DNA of 64,000 nt from Cognatiyoonia sp965661665 (GCF_965661665.1 NZ_CBFIEO010000003.1:62001-126000); one strand, 5' to 3'; numbered from the stretch's first letter, positions 16,815-25,495 are shown. Made by a program: numbers and translations. The notes: a model not told the origin generated them from the sequence alone.

Positions 16815-17756
16815 ATGTCCGAGACCCGACACACCAAAATCCTCATCATCGGTTCAGGCCCCGCAGGGTATTCCGCTGGCGTCTACGCCTCCCGCGCAAT
16901 GTTGGAGCCGATTTTGGTGCAAGGGATTGAGCCAGGCGGTCAGCTGACAACCACGACCGAAGTTGAAAACTGGCCCGGTGATACCGAAGTTCAGGGCCCT
17001 GATCTTATGGTGCGTATGGAGGCCCACGCCCGCGCGATGGGCTGTGAGATCATCGGCGACATCATCACGTCGCTTGATCTGCAAAAACGCCCATTCACCG
17101 CGCAATCTGACAGTGGCACCGTCTACACCGCCGACGCTGTGATCCTATGCACTGGTGCGCGGGCCAAATGGCTAGGCTTGCCGTCGGAAGAAAAATTCAA
17201 AGGCTTCGGGGTCTCCGCCTGCGCGACCTGCGACGGGTTCTTCTATCGCGGCCAGGAAATCGTGGTCGTCGGTGGCGGCAACACCGCCGTGGAAGAGGCG
17301 CTGTTCCTAACAAACTTCGCCTCCAAAGTGACGCTGATCCACCGTCGCGATGAGCTACGCGCTGAAAAGATCCTGCAAGATCGCCTTTACAAGAATGAAA
17401 AGATCGAACCGCTCTGGTTCCACGAGATTGATGAAGTGATCGGCGCAGACTCCCCGTTGGGCGTCGAAGGCGTGAAGGTGAAGCACAGCAAAACCGGTCA
17501 GATCACCGAAATCCCTTGCAAGGGCGTCTTCATCGCGATCGGCCACGCGCCTGCGTCAGAACTGGTGAAAGAACAGTTGGAAACGCATCACGGCGGCTAT
17601 GTCGTGGTCGAGCCTGGTTCCACCCGCACAGCGATCCCAGGCGTGTTTGCCGCGGGCGACCTGACGGACCACATCTATCGGCAGGCGGTAACCTCCGCCG
17701 GCATGGGTTGTATGGCTGCGCTTGATGCTGAAAAGTTCCTTGCCGAACACGAGTAA
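16815..17756 (+). CDS. trxB: Thioredoxin-disulfide reductase
   Basis: A 313-residue FAD/NADPH flavoenzyme. The FAD loop is IIGSGPAGYSAGVYASRA near residue 11, the redox site CATCDGFFY around residue 137, the NADPH loop VVVGGGNTAVEEA, and the C-terminal GVFAAGDLTDHIYRQAVTSAGMGCMAALDAE. It reduces thioredoxin for cytoplasmic disulfide control. ATG 16815 (MSETRHTKILIIG) is the start; the longer open frame upstream lies in the promoter region. Confidence 0.95.
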   Translation: MSETRHTKILIIGSGPAGYSAGVYASRAMLEPILVQGIEPGGQLTTTTEVENWPGDTEVQGPDLMVRMEAHARAMGCEIIGDIITSLDLQKRPFTAQSDSGTVYTADAVILCTGARAKWLGLPSEEKFKGFGVSACATCDGFFYRGQEIVVVGGGNTAVEEALFLTNFASKVTLIHRRDELRAEKILQDRLYKNEKIEPLWFHEIDEVIGADSPLGVEGVKVKHSKTGQITEIPCKGVFIAIGHAPASELVKEQLETHHGGYVVVEPGSTRTAIPGVFAAGDLTDHIYRQAVTSAGMGCMAALDAEKFLAEHE

Positions 17757-17888
17757 CGCCTACTCAACTACCGATGGTTGAATTTGGATGCCCTTCTGAT
17801 AAGCCTAAGTGATGAAGAGTGGTGTTTGGTGAACGGACACTGTTGAGCAGAATTTAGTTTGCGATTTTGACGTTGTGAGGGCAGCCAA

Positions 17889-18810
17889 ATGCCGACGACG
17901 ATCATATATGAAATTAGCGCAGACCCACTTTCTAACTCGAATTTGGATGTACTGGCTGCTTATACTGTCGATATCCTCGATAAGGATTGCGACCTAGTGG
18001 GCAACGACGCCAGCGGCCCGCAATTGGATGTCAGCGGGGTTCCAGGTTTCGTCGGCGATTCCACCAGCTTTCAAGTCTATGAAACATAAAACGGAAATGT
18101 CGGCGGGGTGCCCGTGACCTTCACTTTGCTGCAAGGGCAAGGCACGCATTATATGGTCATGAAGGAAGGGACCGTCAGTGTAGGCGATACAATTGCCGGA
18201 ACAAATAACAACATCGTTCCTACCCGCAATGATCCCTATGTCGATCTACCCCGATTACGTTTGTTTTGCGAATGGTACGAAGATCAAGACCAAGGATGTG
18301 CTGAAAGCAGTTAAAGACTTGAAATCTGGAGATTTGGCTAAGACAGCTCACGGTTCATTTAAACCAATCAAATGAATTCGGCAAAACACGCTGAACGCCG
18401 CGGACCTTGAGCGGAACAAACGCTTGAGACCAATGGTGATCGCGCGCCACGCGCTACACGCCAACACACCAAATCAAGCCATCAGGCTGTCGCCTCAACA
18501 TCGCATCGCTCTGCAGTCGACCGAATGTGAGATGTTGTTTGGGGAAATGAATGTTCTGGTTCCTGCAAAATCCCTGCTCAACAACAGCACGATCCATACC
18601 GATCAAGCCTGCCAAAGCGTGACCTACTATCACCTGCTAATTGAGCAGCATGAGCTTGTGAATTGCAGCGGTCTATTGACGGAATGTCTCTTCCTCGGTG
18701 AAGCTGTCCACAGCGACTTACCAGAGGCCACGATCCGGCATTTGCAGCGGCTTTTTCCGGCAGAAGCGGCGGGCATGGATGCAGCGAACACTATTCTACC
18801 TGTCCTCTGA
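17889..18810 (+). pseudogene. Second Hint-domain protein gene, two stops and a C-run frameshift
   Basis: Pieces of one Hint-domain protein in order: residues to SFQVYET, TAA at 18087-18089, then NGNVGGVPVTFTLLQGQGTHYMV in the same frame. A shift follows at the four-C run 18249-18252 (three C would keep frame), then LPDYVCFANGTKIKTKDVLKAVKDLKSGDLAKTAHGSFKPIK. TGA at 18373-18375 stands where Trp is expected in KPIKWIG, then the rest runs to 18810. FANGTKIKTKDG-like and SPQHRIAL are Hint hallmarks. The present last stop may also be premature. It is paralogous in type to the broken gene at 15316. Confidence 0.8.
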
Positions 18811-18922
18811 TGTTTTGAAGTGGCTGTCGTGCAGGCCAGCATGACCCCACTGCGAAAGGTTGAACCCAAATTTCCCGCTCACATCGCCTGAAAAACACAG
18901 TTTCCAACTTGCGTCCAAAAGT

Positions 18923-18968
18923 TTGTTCTATTTTGAACATACTTCTGTATATGTTCATCTGTGAACAA
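18923..18968. promoter_or_regulatory. Concentric four-half-site palindrome, probable operator
   Basis: TTGTTC (18923-18928), GAACATA (18935-18941), TATGTTC (18950-18956) and GAACAA (18963-18968) form two nested perfect inverted repeats sharing the exact centre 18945.5. Each side is itself a TTGTTC/GAACA pair. It ends 14 bases before the start codon of the MarR-sulfurylase fusion gene, so a bound protein would block transcription or initiation. Autoregulation by the fused MarR-type domain is inferred. Confidence 0.6.
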
Positions 18969-18982
18969 AGAGTGAGTCGCCT

Positions 18983-21055
18983 GTGTCCCCCAAGGCAAAA
19001 CCCATAACCGACGAGGAGGAAACGCTTTTTCGCCTCCTGCGACAAGTGAACTTTGCGCCAGAGGCGTCTCAGCGTGCGTCTGCGTTGGCAATTGGGGTGT
19101 CCCTTGGACGGTTTAATGCGCAATTGAAATCTGCCATTTCCGACGGGCTAATCAAGATTGGCGCAAGCGCCAGCACCGACAAACGCAAGCGCGACGCTTA
19201 TGTTCTGACCACCAAAGGTGCGAACCTGATGACGCGCCTTACTGACCAATTTCTTGCCCGTAAATTTGAAGAGTATGACGCCCTTCATGGTGAGCTGACC
19301 GGCTCAACAAGTGGCTATGTTCCTCCCAATCAAAGGATGACCCTGATGCATAACAACCTTGCTCCTATTCCTGAGCTTTATGTCTCCTATGACAGCGCCC
19401 AGAAGATGAAGATGGACGCGGCCGAATTGACCAGCCTCGATCTGACCCCGCGCCAGATTTGCGACCTGGAACTGCTGATGAACGGTGGCTTTAATCCGCT
19501 GAAGGGCTTCTTGTCTGAAGAAGACTACAACAGCGTCGTCGACACAATGCGCCTGACGACGGGTGAGCTTTGGCCGATGCCAATCACACTAGATGTGAGC
19601 AAAGACTTCGCTGAGAGCATCGAGATTGGTCTAGACATCGCCCTGCGCGACCAAGAGGGTGTGATCCTTGGTACGATGACAGTCACGGATCGCTGGACGC
19701 CAAACAAATCCCACGAAGCGGAGAAGGTGTTTGGCGCGGACGACAGCGCACATCCGGCAGTGAATTATCTGCACAATACGGCGGGTGAAGTGTACCTCGG
19801 CGGTCCCGTCACAGGCATCCAGCAGCCCGTCCACTATGATTTCCGCGCCCGCCGCGACACGCCGAATGAACTGCGCGCTTATTTCCGCAAGCTGGGCTGG
19901 CGAAAGGTTGTGGCCTTCCAAACCCGCAACCCCCTGCACCGCGCGCACCAAGAACTCACCTTCCGCGCCGCGAAAGAAGCGCAAGCGAACCTGCTCATAC
20001 ACCCCGTTGTCGGCATGACGAAGCCAGGTGACATCGATCACTTTACCCGCGTACGCTGTTACGAGGCGGTGCTGGATCAATACCCTGCCTCCACCACCGC
20101 GATGTCGCTCCTGAACCTCGCCATGCGCATGGCGGGCCCGCGCGAGGCTGTGTGGCATGGCCTGATCCGCAAGAACCACGGCTGCACCCACTTCATCGTC
20201 GGCCGCGACCACGCTGGCCCCGGTAAAAACTCTGCGGGTGAGGATTTCTACGGCCCCTATGACGCGCAAGACCTCTTCCGTGAGCATCAGGAAGAAATGG
20301 GCATCGAAATGGTCGACTTTAAACACATGGTCTATGTGCAAGAGCGCGCCCAGTATGAGCCTGCCGATGAGATCAAGGACAAAGACAACGTCACGATTCT
20401 GAACATCTCTGGTACCGAACTCCGCCGTCGTCTGGCCGAAGGTCTGGAAATCCCTGAGTGGTTCAGCTTCCCAACTGTGGTTGAAGAACTCCGCAAGTCT
20501 AAGCCACCACGCGCCAAACAGGGCTTCACCGTGTTCTTCACCGGCTTCTCCGGTTCCGGCAAATCCACCATTGCCAACGCGCTGATGGTCAAACTGATGG
20601 AAATGGGCGGTCGCCCAGTGACTTTGTTGGACGGCGATATCGTGCGGAAAAACCTTAGCTCTGAACTGGGCTTCAGCAAGGAACACCGCGACCTCAACAT
20701 CCGTCGCATCGGATATGTCGCGTCCGAGATCACCAAGAACGGCGGCATCGCCATCTGCGCGCCGATTGCGCCCTATGCGACGACCCGTCGTGCGGTGCGT
20801 GAAGACATCGAGCAATTCGGTGCTTTCTGTGAGGTGCATGTCGCCACCTCGATCGAAGAATGCGAACGCCGCGACCGCAAGGGCCTCTATAAGCTCGCAC
20901 GCGAAGGCAAGATCAAAGAATTCACAGGTATTTCCGACCCTTATGACGTGCCAGAGAACCCCGAACTCAGTGTTGAGACCGAAAACGTCGAAGTCGACAA
21001 CTGCGCTCATCAGGTGATCTTGAAGCTGGAAAGCATGGGGCTGATTAAGGCTTAA
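18983..21055 (+). CDS. MarR-type (EPS-associated) regulator domain fused to bifunctional sulfate adenylyltransferase / APS kinase
   Basis: A continuous 690-codon frame. Residues about 8-110 match the EPS-associated MarR family (EEETLFRLLRQ, PEASQRASALAIGVSLGRFNAQLKSAISDGLIKI, AYVLTTKGANLMTRLTDQFLARKFEEYDAL). Residues from about 122 are a complete sulfate adenylyltransferase: PRQICDLELLMNGGFNPLKGFL, QTRNPLHRAHQEL, GRDHAGPGKNSAG, NISGTELRRRL. The C-terminal APS kinase has P-loop GFSGSGKST. The enzyme makes PAPS from sulfate. An internal ATG at 19346 with AAAGGA eight bases before it would give a 569-residue enzyme of normal length, so both a fusion and a separate enzyme may be made. The GTG 18983 start is inferred. 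A palindromic operator precedes it and a strong hairpin follows. Confidence 0.9.
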   Translation: MSPKAKPITDEEETLFRLLRQVNFAPEASQRASALAIGVSLGRFNAQLKSAISDGLIKIGASASTDKRKRDAYVLTTKGANLMTRLTDQFLARKFEEYDALHGELTGSTSGYVPPNQRMTLMHNNLAPIPELYVSYDSAQKMKMDAAELTSLDLTPRQICDLELLMNGGFNPLKGFLSEEDYNSVVDTMRLTTGELWPMPITLDVSKDFAESIEIGLDIALRDQEGVILGTMTVTDRWTPNKSHEAEKVFGADDSAHPAVNYLHNTAGEVYLGGPVTGIQQPVHYDFRARRDTPNELRAYFRKLGWRKVVAFQTRNPLHRAHQELTFRAAKEAQANLLIHPVVGMTKPGDIDHFTRVRCYEAVLDQYPASTTAMSLLNLAMRMAGPREAVWHGLIRKNHGCTHFIVGRDHAGPGKNSAGEDFYGPYDAQDLFREHQEEMGIEMVDFKHMVYVQERAQYEPADEIKDKDNVTILNISGTELRRRLAEGLEIPEWFSFPTVVEELRKSKPPRAKQGFTVFFTGFSGSGKSTIANALMVKLMEMGGRPVTLLDGDIVRKNLSSELGFSKEHRDLNIRRIGYVASEITKNGGIAICAPIAPYATTRRAVREDIEQFGAFCEVHVATSIEECERRDRKGLYKLAREGKIKEFTGISDPYDVPENPELSVETENVEVDNCAHQVILKLESMGLIKA

Positions 21056-21061
21056 GACAAT

Positions 21062-21097
21062 TGGTCCCGCCGGCAAGTCTGGATGCCGGCGGGACCA
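21062..21097 (+). terminator. Strong 14-bp hairpin after the sulfurylase gene
   Basis: A perfect 14-bp stem (21062-21075 with 21084-21097; GGTCCCGCCGGCA against TGCCGGCGGGACC plus a T-A pair) and an 8-base loop start six bases after the stop codon. There is no T-run after it, so it may act as a transcript-stabilising 3' end or a rho-assisted stop rather than an intrinsic terminator. Confidence 0.6.
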
Positions 21098-21353
21098 CAT
21101 CTGTAGCGGACAACCCGCAACAACACCAAGTTCCAAAATTTTGATCAGAATTTCAGCGAATCGCGAGGGCAAGAAAGCTATCAATGCGTTTGATTGCGCT
21201 GCTTCAGACAGTTGAAAAAGATTTGCGGAGTAACAGTCGCACTCATCAAATGTGACATAAATATTTGGAAAATATGCAGAAATTTCGAAAAAACTGCGGA
21301 GACTTTTTGTCTAAAGCTCCAAGTTCTCATAGCGTCACGGCAATTATTACTTA

Positions 21354-21967
21354 GTACTTGAGAACTTCGTTACGAAAACCACGCTTCTCGCTGCAGCGAC
21401 AACCGCAGCAACTCTTTTCGCAACATCGTCATCCGCAGCAATCGTCGCCAACATAGGCGATGGTCGGTCGTTCTGTGAAAGCCAAAACCTGAGCGTTTGG
21501 ACTGGCACGGACTGTGACCTCGGCGGCAATGCAGACCTGTCCAACAGCCTAGGCACTAGTGACGCCCTTACCTTTCTTGGAGCAGGATCCTTGCTCGGCT
21601 TCGTTGCAGAAGCGTCAGGAACCAACAACACAAACTATCCTGATTATGCGACGATCAAGCTCAGCCAGAACAGCATAGTTACGATGTCTTTGGTCGCGCC
21701 TGACAATGGTTTTGATGCAGCTTTCCAGTTCGGAAACGCATTCGCTGGCCCAGTAACTCTCGATGGTAGCACACTATCCTATTTCATCGTCGCAGCCGCT
21801 GGTCGGACTTCTTCGGGATCAACGCAACCAACCCGACCAACAGCAACTCCCGCGTAACAACGTCTTACCCGCTTGAAGTCCAAGCCTTACGGCTGCCTGC
21901 TGGTTTTGCTCTGATGCTCAATGGCATGGGTGGCTTTGCAGCGATGCGTCGCAAGAGGAAAGCCTAA
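21354..21967 (+). pseudogene. Broken VPLPA-CTERM-like surface protein gene
   Basis: The frame from about 21354 encodes a signal-peptide-like segment (KTTLLAAATTAATLFA) and a beta-rich mature part (SFCESQNLSVWTGTDCDLGG). No ATG, GTG or TTG start lies in frame before a TAG at 21330. The frame ends at TAA 21855-21857. A second frame, joined by loss of one base near 21801, continues FFGINATNPTNSN ... LEVQALRLPAGFALMLNGMGGFAAMRRKRKA to TAA 21965-21967. That tail (LPAG, hydrophobic stretch, basic RRKRK) is the VPLPA/PEP-CTERM-type sorting signal handled by exosortase-like enzymes. The gene has lost its start and frame. Confidence 0.65.
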
Positions 21968-21987
21968 GCTTTTCACCAAGGCAAAGA

Positions 21988-22018
21988 AAAACGCGCCGGA
22001 TCGCTTCCGGCGCGTTTT
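21988..22018. terminator. Bidirectional rho-independent terminator
   Basis: A perfect 13-bp stem (AAAACGCGCCGGA at 21988-22000 and TCCGGCGCGTTTT at 22006-22018) with a five-base loop, carrying A4 and T4 ends, so it works on both strands. It separates the surface-protein remnant from the DUF1150/hsp20 operon. Confidence 0.85.
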
Positions 22019-22038
22019 ATGTTGTGTAAGCCTAAAAC

Positions 22039-22263
22039 CTAGTGAACCGACACGACCTGCATGTCGTTTTGTTCGGCAAAATCCGCTGCGATGGCGGCGT
22101 TGGCGACTAAGGCCACCTGCTCACCTTTGGCGTTATGGACTGCAAACACCTCATCAAGGGCACCGGCATCTTCACGCACCTCGTCAGGCAGGTCGGCTGT
22201 GGCGACCGGCTTGAGATAGATCATGTTGCCCGCAAGGGCTTTGAGTTCGTGTTTTGTCTGCAT
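22039..22263 (-). CDS. DUF1150-family small protein
   Basis: A 74-residue protein matching DUF1150 (MIYLKPVATADLPDEV, GALDEVFAVHNAKGEQVALVANAAIAADFAEQNDMQVVSVH). The family occurs in alphaproteobacteria right after an Hsp20 gene, as here: four bases separate it from hsp20, so they form one operon. The function is unknown; a role in the small heat-shock response is suggested by this constant pairing. ATG 22263 gives the family length. Confidence 0.85.
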   Translation of the reverse strand: MQTKHELKALAGNMIYLKPVATADLPDEVREDAGALDEVFAVHNAKGEQVALVANAAIAADFAEQNDMQVVSVH

Positions 22264-22267
22264 GACG

Positions 22268-22681
22268 TTACCCTTTCTTGATTTCAATGGTTTGAATGAC
22301 TTTTTCTGGCACCTGACGGGTGAGATCAACGTGGAGCAGTCCATTCTCCATCACCGCCGCGCCGACATCAACGCCATCGGCCAGAACAAAGGAGCGTTGG
22401 AATTGACGCGCCGCGATCCCGCGGTGCAAGAACACGCGCCCTTCGCTGTCATCTTCCTGCCGACCCCGTATCATCAGGGTATTGTCCTCTACCGTGATCG
22501 ACAAATCACGCATCCTAAAGCCTGCGACAGCTAAAGTGACCCGGTATGAATGGTCGGAGGTTTGTTCGATATTGTAAGGGGGATAGCCTTCGTTGCCCGT
22601 TTTGGCGGTGCGTTCCACCAAGCGTTCCAGCTGTTCAAACCCCAGAAGGAACGGATGTGTTCCCAAGGCTAGTTTTGTCAT
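22268..22681 (-). CDS. Hsp20/alpha-crystallin small heat-shock protein
   Basis: A 137-residue IbpA-like holdase. The alpha-crystallin domain spans roughly residues 38-130 (YNIEQTSDHSYRVTLAVAGFRMRDLSITVEDNTLMIRGRQ ... FVLADGVDVGAAVMENGLLHVDLTRQVPE). It binds unfolding proteins without ATP. It is transcribed with the DUF1150 gene. Its promoter region is shared with the divergent ydcH-like gene; I cannot assign a heat-shock promoter with confidence. Confidence 0.93.
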   Translation of the reverse strand: MTKLALGTHPFLLGFEQLERLVERTAKTGNEGYPPYNIEQTSDHSYRVTLAVAGFRMRDLSITVEDNTLMIRGRQEDDSEGRVFLHRGIAARQFQRSFVLADGVDVGAAVMENGLLHVDLTRQVPEKVIQTIEIKKG

Positions 22682-22834
22682 CAGACACGTCCTTCGTCAA
22701 AGCGACATCTCAATTGGCCCCGTTTCGGCGACCGTTGTTAAAATATGGGTGGCTTTGGCGCGTCCTACAAGGGGCAAGCACTAGGCGGATCGCTCAGAAT
22801 CTCCTATATAGAGAGCGCTGAGGGGCATGTTTTT

Positions 22835-23053
22835 ATGAATTCATCGTCTGAAATGGAAACCGAAGAAGTTTTGCGCGTAAAACTAGAGGTTTTGCGCCGC
22901 GAACACCGCGACCTTGATGACGCGATTGAAGCCCTGCAAGAACGCCGCTCGGCCGATATGCTGACGCTGAAACGGCTGAAAAAGCAGAAACTTGGCCTAA
23001 AAGACCGGATTGCCGTTCTAGAAGACCGGATTACCCCCGATATCATCGCCTAA
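22835..23053 (+). CDS. YdcH/DUF465-family small coiled-coil protein
   Basis: A 72-residue highly charged helical protein: VLRVKLEVLRREHRDLDDAIEALQERRSADMLTLKRLKKQKLGLKDRIAVLED. This is the YdcH (DUF465) pattern common in alphaproteobacteria; the function is unknown. ATG 22835 is the first start giving the family length; a longer open frame (from 22745) includes non-family residues. It lies 59 bases before purE and may share its transcript. Confidence 0.85.
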   Translation: MNSSSEMETEEVLRVKLEVLRREHRDLDDAIEALQERRSADMLTLKRLKKQKLGLKDRIAVLEDRITPDIIA

Positions 23054-23112
23054 AAGCGTTGCGCTGCAGCCCGGCGCGGCTATAGTGCCGCTTCCTTTGA
23101 CAGGGGGTATGA

Positions 23113-23601
23113 ATGACCCAACCAACCGTAGGTATCATTATGGGGAGCCAGTCCGACTGGTCCACCATGAAAGAAGCTGCTGATCTTCTTGATGAGCTTG
23201 GCTTGGCCTATGAGGCCAAGATCGTCTCCGCCCACCGGACCCCTGACCGCCTTTGGGACTATGGCAAAACGGCTGTGCGTCGGGGTTTGCAAGTCATCAT
23301 CGCCGGTGCCGGCGGCGCGGCACACCTACCTGGCATGATGGCGTCCAAGACCCGTGTTCCGGTGATTGGCGTGCCGGTTGAGACAAAGGCACTGTCCGGC
23401 GTCGACAGTCTTTATTCCATTCTTCAAATGCCACGCGGCTATCCGGTTGCGACGATGGCGATTGGTACAGCAGGAGCCAAGAATGCAGGGCTCATGGCGG
23501 CGGGTATTTTGGCGCTGAACGACGCCGGCCTTGCGCAGCGTCTAGATGCATGGCGTGAGGCGCTTTCCGCCTCCATCCCTGACGAGCCGTCCGATGACTA
23601 A
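23113..23601 (+). CDS. purE: N5-carboxyaminoimidazole ribonucleotide mutase
   Basis: A 162-residue class I PurE, converting N5-CAIR to CAIR in purine synthesis. IIMGSQSDWSTM at the N-terminus binds the phosphate, VSAHRTPDRL carries the catalytic His, and AGAGGAAHLPGMMAS is the other signature. GGGGGTATG-type spacing before ATG 23113 is acceptable. It overlaps purK by eight bases. Confidence 0.97.
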   Translation: MTQPTVGIIMGSQSDWSTMKEAADLLDELGLAYEAKIVSAHRTPDRLWDYGKTAVRRGLQVIIAGAGGAAHLPGMMASKTRVPVIGVPVETKALSGVDSLYSILQMPRGYPVATMAIGTAGAKNAGLMAAGILALNDAGLAQRLDAWREALSASIPDEPSDD

Positions 23602-24667
23602 ACCCCTGACGACCGGTGCAACGATTGGAATTTTGGGCGGCGGGCAATTGGGCCGGATGCTATCGGTCGCAGCCTCCCGCCTTGGGTTTAAAACCTGCAT
23701 CTATGAGCCTGGCGGTGACTGTCCGGCGAGCCATGTCGCCAACTACCATTTCCAAAAAAGCTATGATGACCTTGATGGGCTCAGGCAATTCGCCGAAAGC
23801 GTCGATGTCATAACCTATGAGTTTGAGAACATCCCAACCTCCGCCTTGGATGCATTGGAAGCAATCAAACCGATCCATCCCAATCGCAAGGCATTGGCCA
23901 CGAGCCAAGACCGCCTGACGGAGAAGGATTTTCTGACCAGTTTGGGTTTGAAAACTGCGCCTTACGCGGGTGTGACCGATGCGGCCTCCTTGGATGCCGC
24001 GATAGCGGCGATTGGCACACCAGCGATCCTGAAAACGCGCCGTATGGGATACGATGGTAAAGGGCAGTCACGCCTGAAATCATCGGATGATGCGGCGCAG
24101 GCTTTGGCGGATATGGAGGGGGCTCCAGCCCTCCTCGAAGGGTTCGTAAATTTCAGCCATGAGGTGTCCGTCATTGCCGCGCGCGGGCTGGATGGCGCAG
24201 TCTCCTGCTTTGATCCGGGGGAGAATGTCCATGTCGATGGTATCCTCAGCACCACGACTGTGCCAGCCAACCTAAAGCCAAACCAGCGCACAGATGCGGT
24301 GCTGCTGGCCGCGCAAATCCTGAACGCGATGGATTACGTTGGCGTGCTAGGGGTTGAGCTGTTCGTTAATCCCGAGGGCTTGATCGTCAACGAAATCGCC
24401 CCGCGCGTCCACAACTCCGGCCATTGGACGCAGAACGGCTGCACCATCTGCCAGTTCGAACAGCACATCCGCGCGATTGCGGGCTGGCCGCTTGGCGATG
24501 GATCACGGCATTCGAATGTGGTGATGGAGAACCTGATCGGCGACGATGTGGATCGGATTCCAGAGCTGGCAACGACAAACACCGCGATCCACCTTTATGG
24601 CAAAGCGGACGCAAAGCCTGGTCGCAAGATGGGGCATATCAACCGCGTGACGGGACCAACAGACTAA
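23594..24667 (+). CDS. purK: N5-carboxyaminoimidazole ribonucleotide synthase
   Basis: A 357-residue ATP-grasp enzyme that carboxylates AIR with bicarbonate. The N-terminal motif is IGILGGGQLGRMLSVAASRLG, the ATP-grasp segment is AILKTRRMGYDGKGQSR, and NEIAPRVHNSGHWTQNGC is the metal-binding signature. ATG 23594 lies within purE (coupled translation). Its end overlaps the convergent lipase gene by four bases. Confidence 0.97.
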   Translation: MTKPLTTGATIGILGGGQLGRMLSVAASRLGFKTCIYEPGGDCPASHVANYHFQKSYDDLDGLRQFAESVDVITYEFENIPTSALDALEAIKPIHPNRKALATSQDRLTEKDFLTSLGLKTAPYAGVTDAASLDAAIAAIGTPAILKTRRMGYDGKGQSRLKSSDDAAQALADMEGAPALLEGFVNFSHEVSVIAARGLDGAVSCFDPGENVHVDGILSTTTVPANLKPNQRTDAVLLAAQILNAMDYVGVLGVELFVNPEGLIVNEIAPRVHNSGHWTQNGCTICQFEQHIRAIAGWPLGDGSRHSNVVMENLIGDDVDRIPELATTNTAIHLYGKADAKPGRKMGHINRVTGPTD

Positions 24668-25407
24668 TCGTCGTTGCCCAAGATCACATCAACGATGTTG
24701 AGGTCTTGATCAAACTTGCCTTCCTTTAAGAAGCGCAAAGTTTCCGCCATCACCAGCGGGTTGTTCATCATGAAGGTGTGTGTGACCTGAAGCACAATAT
24801 GGTCTGTCATGCCTTCCAGCTTGGTGCTTTCGACCGACACCTTCCCATCATCCGCCCCGTCGATGAGCGATGAATAGACAGGGTTCAACGACCCCTTGCC
24901 TGCGATGATCCCGACCTCATAGCTGGGCAATTCCAACTGGCTGGGGACGCTGTTGTCCTTCGTTCCCAGCTGAAGTCCCGCAGGGCCGTTCACCCATTGA
25001 AACGGCTCCCAATCGCCAAAGATATCAACGAGTTCTGACCCACCGTTTGGTGGCCCCAACATCACGGCGCGGCCCATATTTTCGGGCCGGTTGTTGGTCA
25101 GCCACGCACGCGCCAGAATACCCCCCATCGAATGGGTGACAAAGTTCACCTTTCGATTTCCACAAGCCTCCACGTCGCGGCTCACGTTTTCGGAGACGAG
25201 CTTTTCAATCGTGTCTTCCGTCGACGGATAGCCGTTGTTGATGACCTCATAGCCTTCCGCTTCCAGAAAAAGCTGCATCGGGCTCAGAGAAATCTCAGAC
25301 CGTGCCAGCCCGTGGAGCAGCACAACGCATTCGTTCGTTTCTTCAGTCGCAAGAGCGCAGGATGAGATGCTGATCAAAGCGGCGGCCATTATGCTGAGAC
25401 GTGTCAT
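24664..25407 (-). CDS. Secreted alpha/beta-hydrolase (lipase/PGAP1-like)
   Basis: A 247-residue protein with a signal peptide (MTRLSIMAAALISISSCALA). CVVLLHGLARS holds the oxyanion region, and the nucleophile elbow is THSMGG near residue 95. A catalytic His is plausible in QVTHTFMMNNPLV. Such proteins are annotated as lipases or acetyltransferase-like esterases; the substrate is unknown. Cys17 in SISSCALA could be a lipobox, which would make it a lipoprotein, but this is not certain. Confidence 0.8.
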   Translation of the reverse strand: MTRLSIMAAALISISSCALATEETNECVVLLHGLARSEISLSPMQLFLEAEGYEVINNGYPSTEDTIEKLVSENVSRDVEACGNRKVNFVTHSMGGILARAWLTNNRPENMGRAVMLGPPNGGSELVDIFGDWEPFQWVNGPAGLQLGTKDNSVPSQLELPSYEVGIIAGKGSLNPVYSSLIDGADDGKVSVESTKLEGMTDHIVLQVTHTFMMNNPLVMAETLRFLKEGKFDQDLNIVDVILGNDD

Positions 25408-25495
25408 ATCTTAAAGCTAAGGACCTCTCGCCGGATTTCAAAGGTCAGGGCGTCATGAACTTGCGTTTCGGGCTAAAAATGCGAATGGTGCTCCC

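Noticed and set aside
92..18810. Stop-codon reassignment or programmed readthrough explaining the in-frame stops
   Set aside because: TAA, TAG and TGA all end dozens of intact genes here at family-typical lengths, the broken genes contain different stops, and several also have frameshifts or a deletion. Decay explains all of them.
19631..21184. 517-codon open frame on the minus strand opposite the sulfurylase gene
   Set aside because: It is antisense to a well-conserved enzyme and has no recognisable protein pattern; it is a shadow of codon bias.
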